A DNA stretch of 64,000 nucleotides. It comes from Leptospira yanagawae serovar Saopaulo str. Sao Paulo = ATCC 700523. GTDB taxonomy: Bacteria > Spirochaetota > Leptospiria > Leptospirales > Leptospiraceae. The stretch lies in contig NZ_AOGX02000008.1 in the NCBI RefSeq assembly GCF_000332475.2, forward strand, positions 62,001 to 126,000, in the 5' to 3' direction. Shown in pieces: positions 17,594 through 27,678 of this stretch. The first letter of the stretch is position 1. Every line of letters begins with the position of its first letter. The notes beneath the pieces were generated by a model that did no database searches, had not been told where the DNA came from, and saw only the letters and a program-made list of their open reading frames with translations. Both the position numbers and the translations under genes were made by a program.

Positions 17594-18778
17594 ATGAAAG
17601 CATCGAAACTAACCATCGTAGGTCTAACGATTCTTTTCACTGGTCTTACAGTTTGTAAGAAGCCAGAGGCAGAAGTAACGGAAGCACCTAAAAAACCAGC
17701 AGACTTATCTGCGGTTGTCGTATTTGCGGTAGGAGATTCCAAAATCCAACACGCAGACCAAACAGAAGAAAAAGCACAACTTGGTGCTCTTTTGAAAACA
17801 GGGGATAACGTAGTCACAGGCGACAATGGAAAAGTAGACATCCAATTTGCAGATGGCTCGAGCATTCGTATCTCTCCAAAGTCCGCGATTGACTTTGCGA
17901 AACTATCACAAGACAACGCTGGAACAACAGACACTCAAATTGCTCTTGTTTCCGGAAAAGTTTTTGCGAAAGTAAACAAAGCGAAGAAAGAAGACAACTT
18001 CACTGTTGTAACACCAACTGCGATTGCGGGTGTGCGTGGAACTTCTTTCATCGTCGAATCAGCTGATGGAAAACCTGCGAAAGTAAAAGTGGTGGAAGGT
18101 GCGGTTGCATTTGCTCCACGAGTTCCTGCTTTGGAAAAACTTTCGGAAGAAGAAATTTCTAAAAATGCTGACCTAAAAAAATTACAAGACTCCATTGCAA
18201 AAGCGGAAGTGATCTTAGAAAAAGACCAAGCTTCTACTCAATCTGCAAAATCTGCAGAACTTGCAAAGTCGGCAGACATCCAATCTTTGGATTTGTCAAA
18301 AGCATTCAAAACTGCTGAGAAAGAAAAACTCGTAGTAGAAAATGCGAAACTTACCAAAAACGAAGAACAAGAAATCAAAACCATCGTAACTGTTGATAAA
18401 CAAACAGCACAAGAAATTGTGAAACTCAGTGAATCAGCGCAAACTGATAAACTTGATGACTTGAAAAAACAAGAGATTGATGCTAAGAGACAATCGATTG
18501 AAAAAGACGTTGCGAAGCGACAAGAAGAAGAAAAGAAAAAATTCGAAGAAACTTTAGCTAGCCAACCAAAAGAATTCAAATCGAAAAAAGACATCATCAA
18601 CTACTACGAAAGAATTGAAAAAATCGTATTAACTGATGGGAAAACTGTGATCATTGGAGCAATCATCAACCAAGAAAACGGACAACTGATTGTTCACACT
18701 GAAAATGGTGTTAAAAAAATTGATATGGATAAAGTGGAAGAAGTCATTTACGACCTCCAACAAAAATCCAAATTCTAA
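17594..18778 (+). CDS. FecR-domain lipoprotein, LipL45-like
   Basis: The 394-residue protein has a signal ending at a cysteine near 21 (FTGLTVC). A FecR domain follows (about 40-165), with GDNVVTGDNGKVDIQFADGS, ISPKSAI and TPTAIAGVRGTSFIVE. Then comes a long lysine/glutamate-rich coiled coil (about 170-330) and a small C-terminal beta region. This layout is that of the Leptospira LipL45/Qlp42-type lipoproteins. Good ribosome site (ACAGGAAG). The domain resembles FecR sigma-regulators, but no ECF sigma gene is adjacent. A terminator follows. Confidence 0.85.
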   Translation: MKASKLTIVGLTILFTGLTVCKKPEAEVTEAPKKPADLSAVVVFAVGDSKIQHADQTEEKAQLGALLKTGDNVVTGDNGKVDIQFADGSSIRISPKSAIDFAKLSQDNAGTTDTQIALVSGKVFAKVNKAKKEDNFTVVTPTAIAGVRGTSFIVESADGKPAKVKVVEGAVAFAPRVPALEKLSEEEISKNADLKKLQDSIAKAEVILEKDQASTQSAKSAELAKSADIQSLDLSKAFKTAEKEKLVVENAKLTKNEEQEIKTIVTVDKQTAQEIVKLSESAQTDKLDDLKKQEIDAKRQSIEKDVAKRQEEEKKKFEETLASQPKEFKSKKDIINYYERIEKIVLTDGKTVIIGAIINQENGQLIVHTENGVKKIDMDKVEEVIYDLQQKSKF

Positions 18779-18804
18779 AATAACCACACCCTTAAGTAGA
18801 AAAG

Positions 18805-18837
18805 AAGCCTGGAGGGATTTCCCTTCGGGCTTTTTTT
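18805..18837 (+). terminator. intrinsic terminator after the FecR lipoprotein gene
   Basis: AAGCC (18805-18809) pairs with GGCTT (18828-18832), with an inner stem GAGGG/CCCTTC, followed by seven T. It abuts the end of the convergent gene at 18836 and may serve both directions. Confidence 0.75.
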
Positions 18838-19132
18838 ATGTACTTTGATTTTTGTATTCGTTCCACAGTACCCTAATGGCATTGATAAGCGGGCTCACTT
18901 CGATGAGGAGTAAATTGTTTTGGTATCTGACAAGGAGCGTGTTTTGCCCAAACCTGTCCATCTCCCCCCATTCCACTTGTAGTTCCGGATGGTGTGTGAG
19001 TGCCTTTTGGATCAGAGCTTTTACTTCATAATCAGAGATGGTATCTTCGATTTCACCCAAGTCCTGTAGGATGGATAAAAAAAAGGTTTTGGTTAGTCCT
19101 TTCTGAAACTCCTCTAATTCCTCATCGGTCAT
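18836..19132 (-). CDS. small hypothetical protein linked to lipA
   Basis: A 98-residue soluble protein starting MTDEELEEFQKGLTKTFFLS. The middle is helical and acidic, the end a beta-like stretch (NTLLVRYQNNLLLIEVSPL). It starts 2 bp after the stop codon of lipA and is surely co-transcribed with it. I do not recognise the family. Confidence 0.65.
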   Translation of the reverse strand: MTDEELEEFQKGLTKTFFLSILQDLGEIEDTISDYEVKALIQKALTHHPELQVEWGEMDRFGQNTLLVRYQNNLLLIEVSPLINAIRVLWNEYKNQST

Positions 19133-19134
19133 AT

Positions 19135-20055
19135 CTACTCTGTCGGTAGATTTTCCAATTTGGTTTCAAAATATTCGTCTGCATGGTACGAAGACCGAAC
19201 GAGAGGTCCAGAGGCTACCGTTTTGAATCCAATTTGGTAAGCCCTTTCTTTCCAAAAATCGAATGCTTCAGGTGGGACAAAGGACTGAACTGGGTAATGG
19301 GTGGGACCAGGTTGTAAGTATTGCCCAATGGTTAACATCCGGACACCATTCGCGTATAAATCTTCTAAACAGGTTTTGATATCGAGTTCTGTTTCTCCAA
19401 GCCCTAAGATCAGTCCACTTTTTGTAACAAATCCATGTTTTGCGATATGAGCCAAAACTTCGAGGGATCGTCGGTAGTTTTTTTGAGGAGTAATCGTTGG
19501 AAATAGACGTTCTACTGTTTCAATATTATGATTGATGATATGAGGTCTTGCCGCATAGAGAATTTGTAAGGATTCTTCCTTTGCTTTAAAGTCCGGGATC
19601 AAAACTTCAATGGTACAGTTTGGTGAGTAGGTTTTGATTTTATGAATGGTCTCTGCAAAATGTTTGGCACCACCATCTTTTAGATCATCTCGATTGACGG
19701 CTGTCAGAACCACATGTTTCAGTCCTAAGGCCTCCACGGACCTTGCCACTTTTTCCGGTTCTAAGGGATCTAGGGATTTAGGTTTACCGAAGGCAACATC
19801 ACAGTACTGGCAACGTCTGGTGCAAATATCACCGGCAAGCATATAGGTCGCTGTTTTTCGGTTCCAACAATGATTGAGGTTGGGGCAACTCGCAGATTCA
19901 CAAACGGTGTGAAGTTCCCTCGTTTCCACCTCAGCTCGGACCACTGAAAGAGGGTCAGAATCCTTGGGAAAACTCACTCGTACCTTCATCCAGTCTGGTA
20001 ATGGCTGGGTGGGGTTCATTTGTTTGGAGCGAGGTTTCTTTTTTAATGGATTCAT
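19135..20055 (-). CDS. lipA: lipoyl synthase
   Basis: LipA inserts two sulphurs into octanoyl groups on lipoyl domains using radical SAM chemistry. Both Fe-S clusters are present: the auxiliary set C52, C57, C63 (CESASCPNLNHC) and the SAM set C78, C82, C85 (CTRRCQYC). The C-terminal motif GPLVRSSYHADE supplies the closing serine of the auxiliary cluster. I chose the start at 20055 because it gives the usual length of 306 residues and leaves 49 bp to the divergent pseudouridine synthase gene. Confidence 0.96.
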   Translation of the reverse strand: MNPLKKKPRSKQMNPTQPLPDWMKVRVSFPKDSDPLSVVRAEVETRELHTVCESASCPNLNHCWNRKTATYMLAGDICTRRCQYCDVAFGKPKSLDPLEPEKVARSVEALGLKHVVLTAVNRDDLKDGGAKHFAETIHKIKTYSPNCTIEVLIPDFKAKEESLQILYAARPHIINHNIETVERLFPTITPQKNYRRSLEVLAHIAKHGFVTKSGLILGLGETELDIKTCLEDLYANGVRMLTIGQYLQPGPTHYPVQSFVPPEAFDFWKERAYQIGFKTVASGPLVRSSYHADEYFETKLENLPTE

Positions 20056-20104
20056 ACCTTCTTTAGACTTTTTGAAATGAGGCCTCTTTGTAAAATGGAA
20101 AAAC

Positions 20105-20848
20105 ATGAGGATCAATGCATTTCTTGCCAAATTAGGTTTAGGTTCCCGACGAAAAGTGGAAGAATTGGTCCTTTCAGGAAGGGTCAAAATCAACGGGAGT
20201 ACCATCACAGATTTGTCGTTTCAAGTAGAAGATGATGATAGCATCCTGTTTGACGGTAAACCCGTGACAAAACTCGAAGGTGCTGCCAATCGGCCAAAGA
20301 TCATCGCCTTCAATAAACCTCCAGGTTTCCTCACATCACACGAAGACAAACACCACGAAAATACAATCTTCACCTTATTGCCTGAATCCTTTCAGAAATA
20401 CAATTATGCGGGTCGACTTGACTTGGATTCGAGGGGACTCATTCTGCTTTCCATTGATGGTAATTTCATCCAAAAGGTCACACATCCCAAACATAAAATT
20501 GATAAAGAATATATCATCAGTTTGAAACACCCCGTCAGTTGGAAAAAAATAGCCGAAGAATTCATGTTAGGTGTGAGAGAGGGGGGAGAAACCCTTCGTG
20601 CTTTGTCAGTAAAACCTGCCAATGTAATCCCTGAAAATACACAAGCCGGTTTCACAAGTTACTTAAGCATCGTCCTAAAAGAAGGGAAAAAACGCCAGAT
20701 CAGAAGGATGTTTAAAACAAAAGATTTGGAAGTTCTTGATTTGTACCGAATTCGGATCGGAAAACTGGACTTACGTAATTTCCACTTGGAAGAAGGAAAA
20801 TACAAAGTTGTCACTGAGGAACAAGTTCTTGGAAATTCCGTTCCTTAA
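20105..20848 (+). CDS. pseudouridine synthase, RsuA/RluB family
   Basis: The 247-residue enzyme has an N-terminal S4 RNA-binding domain (about 1-55: MRINAFLAKLGLGSRRKVEE) and a catalytic domain. The catalytic aspartate is D106 in YAGRLDLDSRGL, and the C-terminal family motif is KEGKKRQIRRMF. It isomerises uridine in rRNA. Whether it is the RluB, RluE, RluF or RsuA type cannot be settled from sequence alone. Divergent from lipA. Confidence 0.92.
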   Translation: MRINAFLAKLGLGSRRKVEELVLSGRVKINGSTITDLSFQVEDDDSILFDGKPVTKLEGAANRPKIIAFNKPPGFLTSHEDKHHENTIFTLLPESFQKYNYAGRLDLDSRGLILLSIDGNFIQKVTHPKHKIDKEYIISLKHPVSWKKIAEEFMLGVREGGETLRALSVKPANVIPENTQAGFTSYLSIVLKEGKKRQIRRMFKTKDLEVLDLYRIRIGKLDLRNFHLEEGKYKVVTEEQVLGNSVP

Positions 20849-20904
20849 ATGAGTTGAAGAATCCACTCGATTCATAAAATGGTGAGGTTAGAGGATTTGT
20901 TTTT

Positions 20905-21930
20905 TTGAAATCAAAACCATTTTTATTTTATCCTTTGGTTCTCTTTTTATTTATCTTTTTGGTAGATAAAATATTTTTATTACCAGTTTTCCATGATGAA
21001 TTTTTGCAAGCAGGGAATTCCGTATTTTATTTCCAAAGAAAGGTGTTACAAAACCGCCTTGTTTTGGACCCGAATGTAAAGGAAAAAAAATTAGCCCTTG
21101 TATTTGGAGATTCTCGTTCTTATCCTTTTGCAGAAATAGGGATCCCAGAACCACAAAGGAAAGATTGGACATTATATAATTTTAGTAGTCCACAAGGAAT
21201 TCCGATGAATTCCTTCATACAGTTCCAAGAAATATTGGAAAAAGGGATTACTCCTGATTTTATTATTTTATCACTAAGCCCAGAGGCTTTTGATGATTCC
21301 AAAGGATTTATCTTATCGCCCTTCCTCCGAATGGGTTGCAACAAAGAATGTATCAATTTGGTTTGGAACGACATTCCACTCAAAGAGAAGTGGTATTATC
21401 TATTGGATCATGTTTTTGCGATTCGAAGTGTGGAATTCAATTTGTCTCTTTTTACGTCTCGTCTGAAACAAGGCAAATTAAAGGAATACAAATCGACACA
21501 TAATAAAGAATTCCAACTCATCAATTACTCAAAAGGTGAATACCTTATGTATGGAGTTCAATCCAATCCAATCGAAAAAATTAAAAACGATACAGTTCGG
21601 ATAGGCAATTTGTACATGCGTTCCTTTGAAGTTGGTTCGTCCCAATTTCCTTATCTAGAAAAAATCTTAAACATAACGAAAGAGAAAAAAATCAAAACCC
21701 TTGTCATCTGGCCAAAGGTTTTTCCTGAATATTATTCATATTATGAAAAGTTTCATGTAAAAGAAGTTTGGTGGGAACCCATTGAAAAACTCGCAGAATC
21801 ATACGGTGCTTCCACTTTGAATTGGAATGTTCCAGGCACTTGTGATTTATTCAATGATGCGTCTCACCAATCTGCATTTTGTTTTGTGGATCAAATGAAA
21901 GAAATTTGGTTAAATTACGCTGAAAAATAG
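20905..21930 (+). CDS. DUF1574-family membrane-anchored protein
   Basis: The start is a TTG at 20905 preceded by a GAGGA ribosome site. The product has 341 residues. One hydrophobic segment (about 6-27, FYPLVLFLFIFLVDKIFLLP) anchors a long outside domain. ALVFGDSRSYPF looks like the nucleophile block of SGNH hydrolases, and NDASHQS near the end could supply the Asp/His pair. This fits the Leptospira DUF1574 family, whose members may act on surface polysaccharide acyl groups. The HPP gene overlaps its end. Confidence 0.75.
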   Translation: MKSKPFLFYPLVLFLFIFLVDKIFLLPVFHDEFLQAGNSVFYFQRKVLQNRLVLDPNVKEKKLALVFGDSRSYPFAEIGIPEPQRKDWTLYNFSSPQGIPMNSFIQFQEILEKGITPDFIILSLSPEAFDDSKGFILSPFLRMGCNKECINLVWNDIPLKEKWYYLLDHVFAIRSVEFNLSLFTSRLKQGKLKEYKSTHNKEFQLINYSKGEYLMYGVQSNPIEKIKNDTVRIGNLYMRSFEVGSSQFPYLEKILNITKEKKIKTLVIWPKVFPEYYSYYEKFHVKEVWWEPIEKLAESYGASTLNWNVPGTCDLFNDASHQSAFCFVDQMKEIWLNYAEK

Positions 21931-22444
21931 ATTCAAAAACATTCCTTATAAAATAAAGGCTCCACTTCGAGCAAAACGGAACAAACTTTCCTTTCGATTT
22001 GCCATTTGGAGTTTTGTCAGTAGTACGATCGCCATTTGGTCTATTTTACTCATCACCAATCTATCAGGACATAGCCTACTCATCGGATCTTTTGGTGCCA
22101 CTGCAGTCCTTCTTTTTGCGGTGCCAGACGCACCTTTGTCACAACCCCGAAATTTAATTGGTGGGCACCTTTTGTCTGCAACGATTGCCGTTATCCTTGT
22201 GCAAACCATTGGAACTAATTTTTTCACGTTAGGGCTTTCTGTAGGTCTATCGATTTTTGTGATGTATCTCACACATACCTTACACCCACCAGGTGGCGCA
22301 ACAGCTCTTATTGGTGTGATTGGAGGAGTGGGAGTGGAGTTTATTTTTTTTCCTGTGATGGTGGGAGTGATTTTATTACTTTTGAACGCACTGGTTGTGA
22401 ACAACCTAGTGCACCACCGGAAGTATCCGGTGGCTTGGTTTTAA
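21920..22444 (+). CDS. HPP-family integral membrane protein
   Basis: The coding frame clearly spans about 175 codons. It contains the HPP signatures LIGSFGATAVLLFAVPDAPL, SQPRNLIGGHLLSA and THTLHPPGGATALI, with four membrane segments. In-frame stop TAA lies at 21911-21913. No ATG, TTG or GTG occurs before 22121, which would remove the first two membrane helices. CTG at 21920 or ATT at 21914, both overlapping the end of the previous gene, are the candidate starts. The family has been linked to nitrite or small-molecule transport in cyanobacteria and plants. It ends 1 nt before the convergent transaldolase gene. Confidence 0.72.
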   Translation: MKNRFKNIPYKIKAPLRAKRNKLSFRFAIWSFVSSTIAIWSILLITNLSGHSLLIGSFGATAVLLFAVPDAPLSQPRNLIGGHLLSATIAVILVQTIGTNFFTLGLSVGLSIFVMYLTHTLHPPGGATALIGVIGGVGVEFIFFPVMVGVILLLLNALVVNNLVHHRKYPVAWF

Positions 22445-22445
22445 A

Positions 22446-23090
22446 TTACCAATTAAGTTTTTTGGAATCTTCTACAAATTTTGCAAGACCACTGTCAGTG
22501 AGTGGGTGTTTGAATAACATTTCAAAAACTGAATATGGTAATGTTACACAATCCGCACCACGTAATGCAACTTCTTTGAAGTGGATTGGGTGGCGAACAG
22601 AAGCCGCAAGGATTTGAGTTTCAATACCATAGTTATCATAAATTTCTCTGATTTCTGAAATAAGATCGAGACCATCATAACCAACATCATCCAATCTTCC
22701 CACAAATGGAGAAATGAAACTAGCACCAGCTTTTGCAGCGAGTAGGGCTTGGTTTGCAGTAAAACAAAGTGTAACGTTTGTTTGGATGCCTTTTTCGGCA
22801 AAGGCATTTACCGCTTTGATTCCTTCTGGAATGAGTGGAACTTTGACGACAACGTTTTCAGCGATTTTGGATAACTCCAATCCTTCTTTGATCATGGTAG
22901 GAGCGTCAGTTGCAAGGACTTCCGCACTCACAGGGCCTTTTACGAAACTACAGATTTCTTTGATGACCTCTGTGAACTTGCGACCTGATTTTGCGATGAT
23001 GGACGGGTTAGTGGTGATACCGTCAAGTAAGCCTAACTCATGGACCTTTTTAATTTCGTCGATATTGGCTGTGTCTAAAAATAAATTCAT
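22446..23090 (-). CDS. tal: transaldolase (TalC/fructose-6-phosphate aldolase subfamily)
   Basis: A short-type transaldolase of 214 residues. The order is [26 protein letters not shown], the Schiff-base lysine K83 in [26 protein letters not shown] and SPFVGRLDD. The family covers true transaldolases of the pentose phosphate pathway and fructose-6-phosphate aldolases; the choice needs biochemistry. Its stop codon lies 1 nt from the stop of the convergent HPP gene. Confidence 0.92.
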   Translation of the reverse strand: MNLFLDTANIDEIKKVHELGLLDGITTNPSIIAKSGRKFTEVIKEICSFVKGPVSAEVLATDAPTMIKEGLELSKIAENVVVKVPLIPEGIKAVNAFAEKGIQTNVTLCFTANQALLAAKAGASFISPFVGRLDDVGYDGLDLISEIREIYDNYGIETQILAASVRHPIHFKEVALRGADCVTLPYSVFEMLFKHPLTDSGLAKFVEDSKKLNW

Positions 23091-23140
23091 TTTGCCTCGT
23101 CTGCTTGGTTTTAGAATCCAAGCCTCACGAGACAGGCTAA

Positions 23141-23812
23141 CTACGGGATTAAATCCCGCAAGGTTTTTGTTTCTTGAACGCTGAAGAAATCCACGTAATC
23201 TTTTGCAATGATCTCGCGGATATTGGCTGAAAAATAATCAATGCGGCGGGTGTAAGGAAGTTTTTTATAACCTTCTCTCCAAACAACTGCAAATCCACCA
23301 CGGGGAGGATTCTCCCTACGTTCCACAAGTTCCCAAATTGCAGCACCTGAGACCTTATCATCGCCGATGGATTCCTTTCTTGGTTTTCCATATTTAGATT
23401 CGAGTTTTTGTTTGATTTTGTCCGAGGGAACCAAATTGAAAGTCACTCCCACGGAAAAAAGAATTCCATTTTCACGAAACTCCGTTTGCCCATCAATTGT
23501 AGGGTCGGTTTCTGGTTGTCCTTCCCGTTTGGGACGAACTTCTTTGAGTAGTTCTGGGGTTTTATAAAAGCGGTATAAATAGAGGATTCCATTGCGACGG
23601 ATGAGTAAACTCACGTCTTTTTTTTCATTTAAGATTTCAATTTTCTCTTTGGAATCGGGATTGGTTGCCATCGAAAGGAATTTTTCGCGAATGGATTCAA
23701 ATGTCATCCCCCATGAAGCTTCGGCAAATCCATCCAAGGTGTTTGGCATTTCTGTTTGCGAAAATAGATACCCAGGAAAACAAAAAAGGAGGAAAAGCAG
23801 ATATTTCTTCAT
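23141..23812 (-). CDS. hypothetical secreted protein
   Basis: The ATG at 23812 gives a clean signal peptide, [19 protein letters not shown]. The mature part of about 200 residues contains [14 protein letters not shown] near its start, a pattern seen in several periplasmic proteins of unknown function. Nothing catalytic is obvious. It lies 50 bp upstream of the transaldolase gene on the same strand, and 43 bp downstream of another membrane protein gene. Confidence 0.7.
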   Translation of the reverse strand: MKKYLLFLLFCFPGYLFSQTEMPNTLDGFAEASWGMTFESIREKFLSMATNPDSKEKIEILNEKKDVSLLIRRNGILYLYRFYKTPELLKEVRPKREGQPETDPTIDGQTEFRENGILFSVGVTFNLVPSDKIKQKLESKYGKPRKESIGDDKVSGAAIWELVERRENPPRGGFAVVWREGYKKLPYTRRIDYFSANIREIIAKDYVDFFSVQETKTLRDLIP

Positions 23813-23855
23813 ACTGTTGTTATCGGCCAGTCTCAAAAAAAAGAGAACTTGTTTC

Positions 23856-24566
23856 TTACTTAAATTCGTCGGAGAAGGGGTCGTCTCCTAGCCCATATGG
23901 CTCGGATTCCTCGGCAAAAGGGTTGTCTTCCTCATTAATTGGGTCCATTGGGAACCTTTCCTCACCTTGCCCCTCAGTTTCATTTTCCCAATCTGTGTTG
24001 GATTCATAACTTGGGGTAGGCTCAAAACTCACTCCCAAAATTGATTCTTGGTTCCAAAGGAAAACAAGAACAGGTGCCTGTAAAAAGAAAAGAAGTAGGT
24101 AAAATAGAAAGTATAAATCTCGGTCCAATCCATAATGGACAGCGCCACTAGAAAGATTTCCTAGTGCCAGTCCCGATAACGCTGGTTTGGTGAGGCCCAA
24201 AATGGATGTTCCTTGGTATGCTTCTTTGATGATGGGATAAGAAAAAAACAAAGCCAAAAAGAAAATGGGGAGGTGGAAGATATGTTCAAAAATTCCAGGA
24301 CCTTTTTCTCCTAAAACGGATCCTAAAAGAGACCAAACCCAAACGAAAATGGCAGTTCCCAAAAAAGTCAAACTGCCGTACAAAATGTTTCCGTTAGATT
24401 CTAAAAGATTCAGGAAGATGCGTAACACATCCCCCCGAATTTCAGTGAGTTCTTCTCGTCTGTAATTGGATTTTGCAGAAAAAAATAATATTTTCATGTA
24501 GTAGGTGAAAACCGCTACTACCAATCCAAAAAAAACTAAAAAGAATAGGAAAAGGAACAATTCCAT
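23856..24566 (-). CDS. hypothetical membrane protein with acidic tail
   Basis: 236 residues. About five hydrophobic segments lie in residues 1-175 (first [20 protein letters not shown]). They are followed by a soluble tail of about 55 residues rich in Glu, Asp and Pro. Its start overlaps the stop of purH by 1 nt (TAATG type), so it is probably translated from the purine operon. No domain recognised. Confidence 0.7.
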   Translation of the reverse strand: MELFLFLFFLVFFGLVVAVFTYYMKILFFSAKSNYRREELTEIRGDVLRIFLNLLESNGNILYGSLTFLGTAIFVWVWSLLGSVLGEKGPGIFEHIFHLPIFFLALFFSYPIIKEAYQGTSILGLTKPALSGLALGNLSSGAVHYGLDRDLYFLFYLLLFFLQAPVLVFLWNQESILGVSFEPTPSYESNTDWENETEGQGEERFPMDPINEEDNPFAEESEPYGLGDDPFSDEFK

Positions 24567-26107
24567 TAGTGGCGAAAATGCCTCATCCCAGTGAAGACCA
24601 TGATCAGTCCATGTTCATCCGCTGCCTGGATCACTTCCTCATCACGAATGGATCCTCCTGGTTGGATGATTGCCTTTGCACCCACTTTTGCGATGGCATC
24701 AATTCCATCTCGGAAAGGGAAAAACGCATCACTACCAACATAGGAACCTACAACGGAAAGCCCCACTTTTTGTGCTTTCATTGCCCCAAGTTCTACTGAA
24801 TCCACTCGAGACATTTGTCCTGCACCGATTCCTAATGTAGAATTTTGATCCGTATACACGATGGCATTTGATTTGATGAATTTCACACAATTCCATGCAA
24901 ACATCAAACCTTCCAAATCATCAGCAGTTGGTTGTTTTTTTGAAACTATTTTCAATTTGTCTTTTGTGATCAAATCATAGTCTCTGTTTTGGATGAGAAG
25001 TCCATGGTGGAGGGAACGCAAATCAAGTTCATCAAGTGCTTCATCAAATTTTGCGATCGGAATCAAACGGATGTTTGGTTTTTTAGAAAAAATTTCAATC
25101 GCTTCATTAGAAAAACTTTCTGCGATCACACCCTCCACAAAGTTTTTTGTGATCTCTTCTGCGGCATCTTTTTCCACACGGCCATGGATTCCAATGATTC
25201 CACCAAATGCCGAAATCGGGTCCGTTTTTCTTGCGAGTTCAAATGATTCTAAAACAGTATCACCAAACGCAATCCCACATGGGTTCAAATGTTTCACGAT
25301 GGAAACTGCATTTTTAGGAAGTAAACTTGCCACATGGAATGCCGCATCAAAATCCAACATATTATTGAACGATAGTTCTTTCCCTTGTAAGGCTTCAAAT
25401 TGTGACTTTAAAAACTGAGGTTCGTAAAAGGCAGCATCTTGGTGTGGGTTTTCACCATAACGAAGTTTTTGTTTTTTGTTAAAGGCAAATGTAATTTTGT
25501 CTGGGTATTTGATGTCCAAACGTTTGTTGAAGTAGGTAGAGATGGCAGAATCGTAAGCTGCAGTTTCTGAAAATACTTTCGCCGCATAACCAAAAGCAGT
25601 TTCTCTTGAAATTTTTCCTTGGTTGGCAGTAAATTCATTTTGAAAGGATTCGTAATCCTTTGGATCTGTTAAGACCACAACATTTTTATGGTTTTTCGCC
25701 GCAGAACGGAGCATTGACGGTCCACCGATATCAATATTTTCAATTGCATCTTCAAGGCTTACATCTGGTTTCATCACCGTTTTGACAAATGGATATAAGT
25801 TCACAATCACAAGGGTAATGGGTACAATTCCATTGGCTTCCATTTGTTTGACATGGTCAGGGTTTGTTGTATCACCGAGTAAACCTCCATGAATTTTTGG
25901 ATGGAGGGTTTTCACTCTGCCATGTAAAATTTCTGGAAAACCAGTAAACTCATCTACTTTTTTCACTGCGATGCCTGCTTTTGAGAGGGCATCATATGTC
26001 CCACCAGTGGATAAAATCTCCACACCATGTTTGGCTAGGAAGGAACAGATTTCAGTGATTCCCGTTTTATCGGAAACGGAAACAAGTGCTCTTTTGATTT
26101 GAATCAT
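24566..26107 (-). CDS. purH: bifunctional AICAR formyltransferase / IMP cyclohydrolase
   Basis: PurH performs the last two steps of IMP synthesis. The product has 513 residues, the normal length. The N-terminal MGS-like cyclohydrolase domain is seen as [23 protein letters not shown] and [14 protein letters not shown]. The transformylase domain shows [22 protein letters not shown] and the late motif [14 protein letters not shown]. It overlaps purN by 4 nt, and a membrane protein gene follows with a 1-nt overlap. Confidence 0.97.
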   Translation of the reverse strand: MIQIKRALVSVSDKTGITEICSFLAKHGVEILSTGGTYDALSKAGIAVKKVDEFTGFPEILHGRVKTLHPKIHGGLLGDTTNPDHVKQMEANGIVPITLVIVNLYPFVKTVMKPDVSLEDAIENIDIGGPSMLRSAAKNHKNVVVLTDPKDYESFQNEFTANQGKISRETAFGYAAKVFSETAAYDSAISTYFNKRLDIKYPDKITFAFNKKQKLRYGENPHQDAAFYEPQFLKSQFEALQGKELSFNNMLDFDAAFHVASLLPKNAVSIVKHLNPCGIAFGDTVLESFELARKTDPISAFGGIIGIHGRVEKDAAEEITKNFVEGVIAESFSNEAIEIFSKKPNIRLIPIAKFDEALDELDLRSLHHGLLIQNRDYDLITKDKLKIVSKKQPTADDLEGLMFAWNCVKFIKSNAIVYTDQNSTLGIGAGQMSRVDSVELGAMKAQKVGLSVVGSYVGSDAFFPFRDGIDAIAKVGAKAIIQPGGSIRDEEVIQAADEHGLIMVFTGMRHFRH

Positions 26108-26718
26108 TTTAGGATTTCTACCTTTCGTTCTTTGATTTTTAATTTATCTTCACAAAACAGTTGTATAGCGAGAGGAAGGATTTTGTGTTCTTCCTTAAGG
26201 ATTGCCAAGGATAATTCTTTTTCAGTCCATTCAGGTCGAATGGCAATCGCTTTTTGTAAAATGATGGGCCCTGTGTCCACACCTTCCCATACAAAATGGA
26301 CTGTGCAACCAGCAACCTTAACGCCATAATCCAAAGCTTGTTTTTGGGAATCAAGTCCTGGGAATGCAGGAAGCAGGCTAGGGTGGACATTGATGATTTG
26401 ATTTGGAAACCTTTGTACAAAATCGGGTTTTAAAATTCTCATATAACCACAGGCCACGATGAGATCCGGGTCATATGCCTCAACTTGGTGCAGTAAATCC
26501 CGATGGTAATCCAGTTTGGTGGTGTACGAGCTGTAGGGGATCACTTTGGTGGAAATCCCGAATTTTTTGGCAAGGGGGAGTGCCTTTGCTTCCGGATTGT
26601 CTGATACTAGGGCAAGAATGTCCAATTTTAGCTTTTTTTTTCGGATAAACTCCACCGAGGCCGAAAAATTGGACCCTCGTCCAGAAGCCAAAAAAACAAC
26701 ACGTTTTGTTTTTCCCAT
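26104..26718 (-). CDS. purN: phosphoribosylglycinamide formyltransferase
   Basis: PurN transfers a formyl group from 10-formyl-THF to GAR. The 204-residue product has [12 protein letters not shown] near the start and [13 protein letters not shown]. The catalytic region is [13 protein letters not shown], followed by [17 protein letters not shown]. All catalytic residues (Asn, His, Asp) are present. First gene of a purN-purH unit; the divergent flagellar gene fliS starts 78 bp away. Confidence 0.96.
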   Translation of the reverse strand: MGKTKRVVFLASGRGSNFSASVEFIRKKKLKLDILALVSDNPEAKALPLAKKFGISTKVIPYSSYTTKLDYHRDLLHQVEAYDPDLIVACGYMRILKPDFVQRFPNQIINVHPSLLPAFPGLDSQKQALDYGVKVAGCTVHFVWEGVDTGPIILQKAIAIRPEWTEKELSLAILKEEHKILPLAIQLFCEDKLKIKERKVEILK

Positions 26719-26795
26719 GTGATATTCTAAGAATATTCGGATCGGTCATTAAGCAAGTATCCTTTTTGGTCGATGGGAATACTCAGGAGAAAAAA

Positions 26796-27242
26796 ATGTC
26801 GCTTGCGAGAAAAACCGGTGCCTCTGCTTACAATGAATACAAAGCCAATGAGATATCTACCGTTAGCCAAATCAAATTGATTGTAATGTTATTTGATGGG
26901 GCCATTCGTTTCTTAGGTGTCGCAAAAGACAATATGACTCCAAGAAAATATGATGTGGTGAACAACAACATCATCAAAACCCAGGACATCATAACAGAAC
27001 TGCTTTTATCTCTCAATATGGAAGAGGGAAAAGAAGTAGCAAACAACCTATTGTCATTATACATTTACTTAAAAAAAAGGCTTCTCGAAGCCAATATGAG
27101 AAAAGACAAGGCCATCATCGATGAGTGCATTAAAATTCTGGGGGAATTAAAGAACTCTTGGGAGGAACTAGAAAAAAAAGAACCTCAAAGTCCACCACAA
27201 AGCGCAGGCCAAAGAACTACTGGAATTTCCATCACAGGTTAA
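26796..27242 (+). CDS. fliS: flagellar export chaperone FliS
   Basis: The start is the ATG at 26796, preceded by AGGAG. The product has 148 residues and is helical: YNEYKANEISTVSQIKLIVM, LFDGAIRFLGVAKDN, and NIIKTQDIITELLLSLNMEE, the standard FliS pattern. FliS holds flagellin in the cytoplasm before export. A Pro/Gln/Ser-rich tail of about 20 residues extends beyond the core. It heads a three-gene plus-strand run. Confidence 0.9.
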   Translation: MSLARKTGASAYNEYKANEISTVSQIKLIVMLFDGAIRFLGVAKDNMTPRKYDVVNNNIIKTQDIITELLLSLNMEEGKEVANNLLSLYIYLKKRLLEANMRKDKAIIDECIKILGELKNSWEELEKKEPQSPPQSAGQRTTGISITG

Positions 27243-27270
27243 TGTTTATCCCATTCGAAAGTTTAAAACC

Positions 27271-27678
27271 ATGAAACAAATATCCTTCCCACAATTACTT
27301 CAGAAAAAAATCCAATTGCTTGATTCTTTGATTTTAAATTTAAAGAGGGAAGAGGAATTACTTTCTTACCGTGATGCCGATTCTGCTGTGAAAATTGAAT
27401 TTAAAAATGAAAGTTTAGTACGGAAGTTAGAAGAGTTGGATGCACAGATATTGGACCACCAAGGAATGGATGTGCATACGGAAGGAGAAATTGCCCTTTC
27501 GGAAACTGTATTTTCGAAGTTAGATGAAGCAAGGAACCTCCAACAAAAAGTCCAAGAATTACTTGTATTTGAGATGAATGAGAGTAAAAAAGAGTATTGG
27601 GAATTTAGTATCAAACGAAGGTTAAAATCCCATTTGGTCTTCTCCTCTGGCCTTTCATGGACAAAAAATTACTATTAA
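27271..27678 (+). CDS. FlgN/FliT-like flagellar chaperone candidate
   Basis: A 135-residue all-helical protein. LLQKKIQLLDSLILNLKREE followed by LLSYRDADSAVKIEFKNESL is typical of FlgN-type export chaperones, and the position directly after fliS supports this. Detailed similarity is weak, as is normal for the family. It overlaps the J-domain gene by 22 nt. A different flagellar or unrelated helical protein is possible. Confidence 0.5.
   Translation: MKQISFPQLLQKKIQLLDSLILNLKREEELLSYRDADSAVKIEFKNESLVRKLEELDAQILDHQGMDVHTEGEIALSETVFSKLDEARNLQQKVQELLVFEMNESKKEYWEFSIKRRLKSHLVFSSGLSWTKNYY

Noticed and set aside
26719..26795. Purine riboswitch between purN and fliS
   Set aside because: The spacer is only 77 bp and has no purine-aptamer helices or conserved loops.
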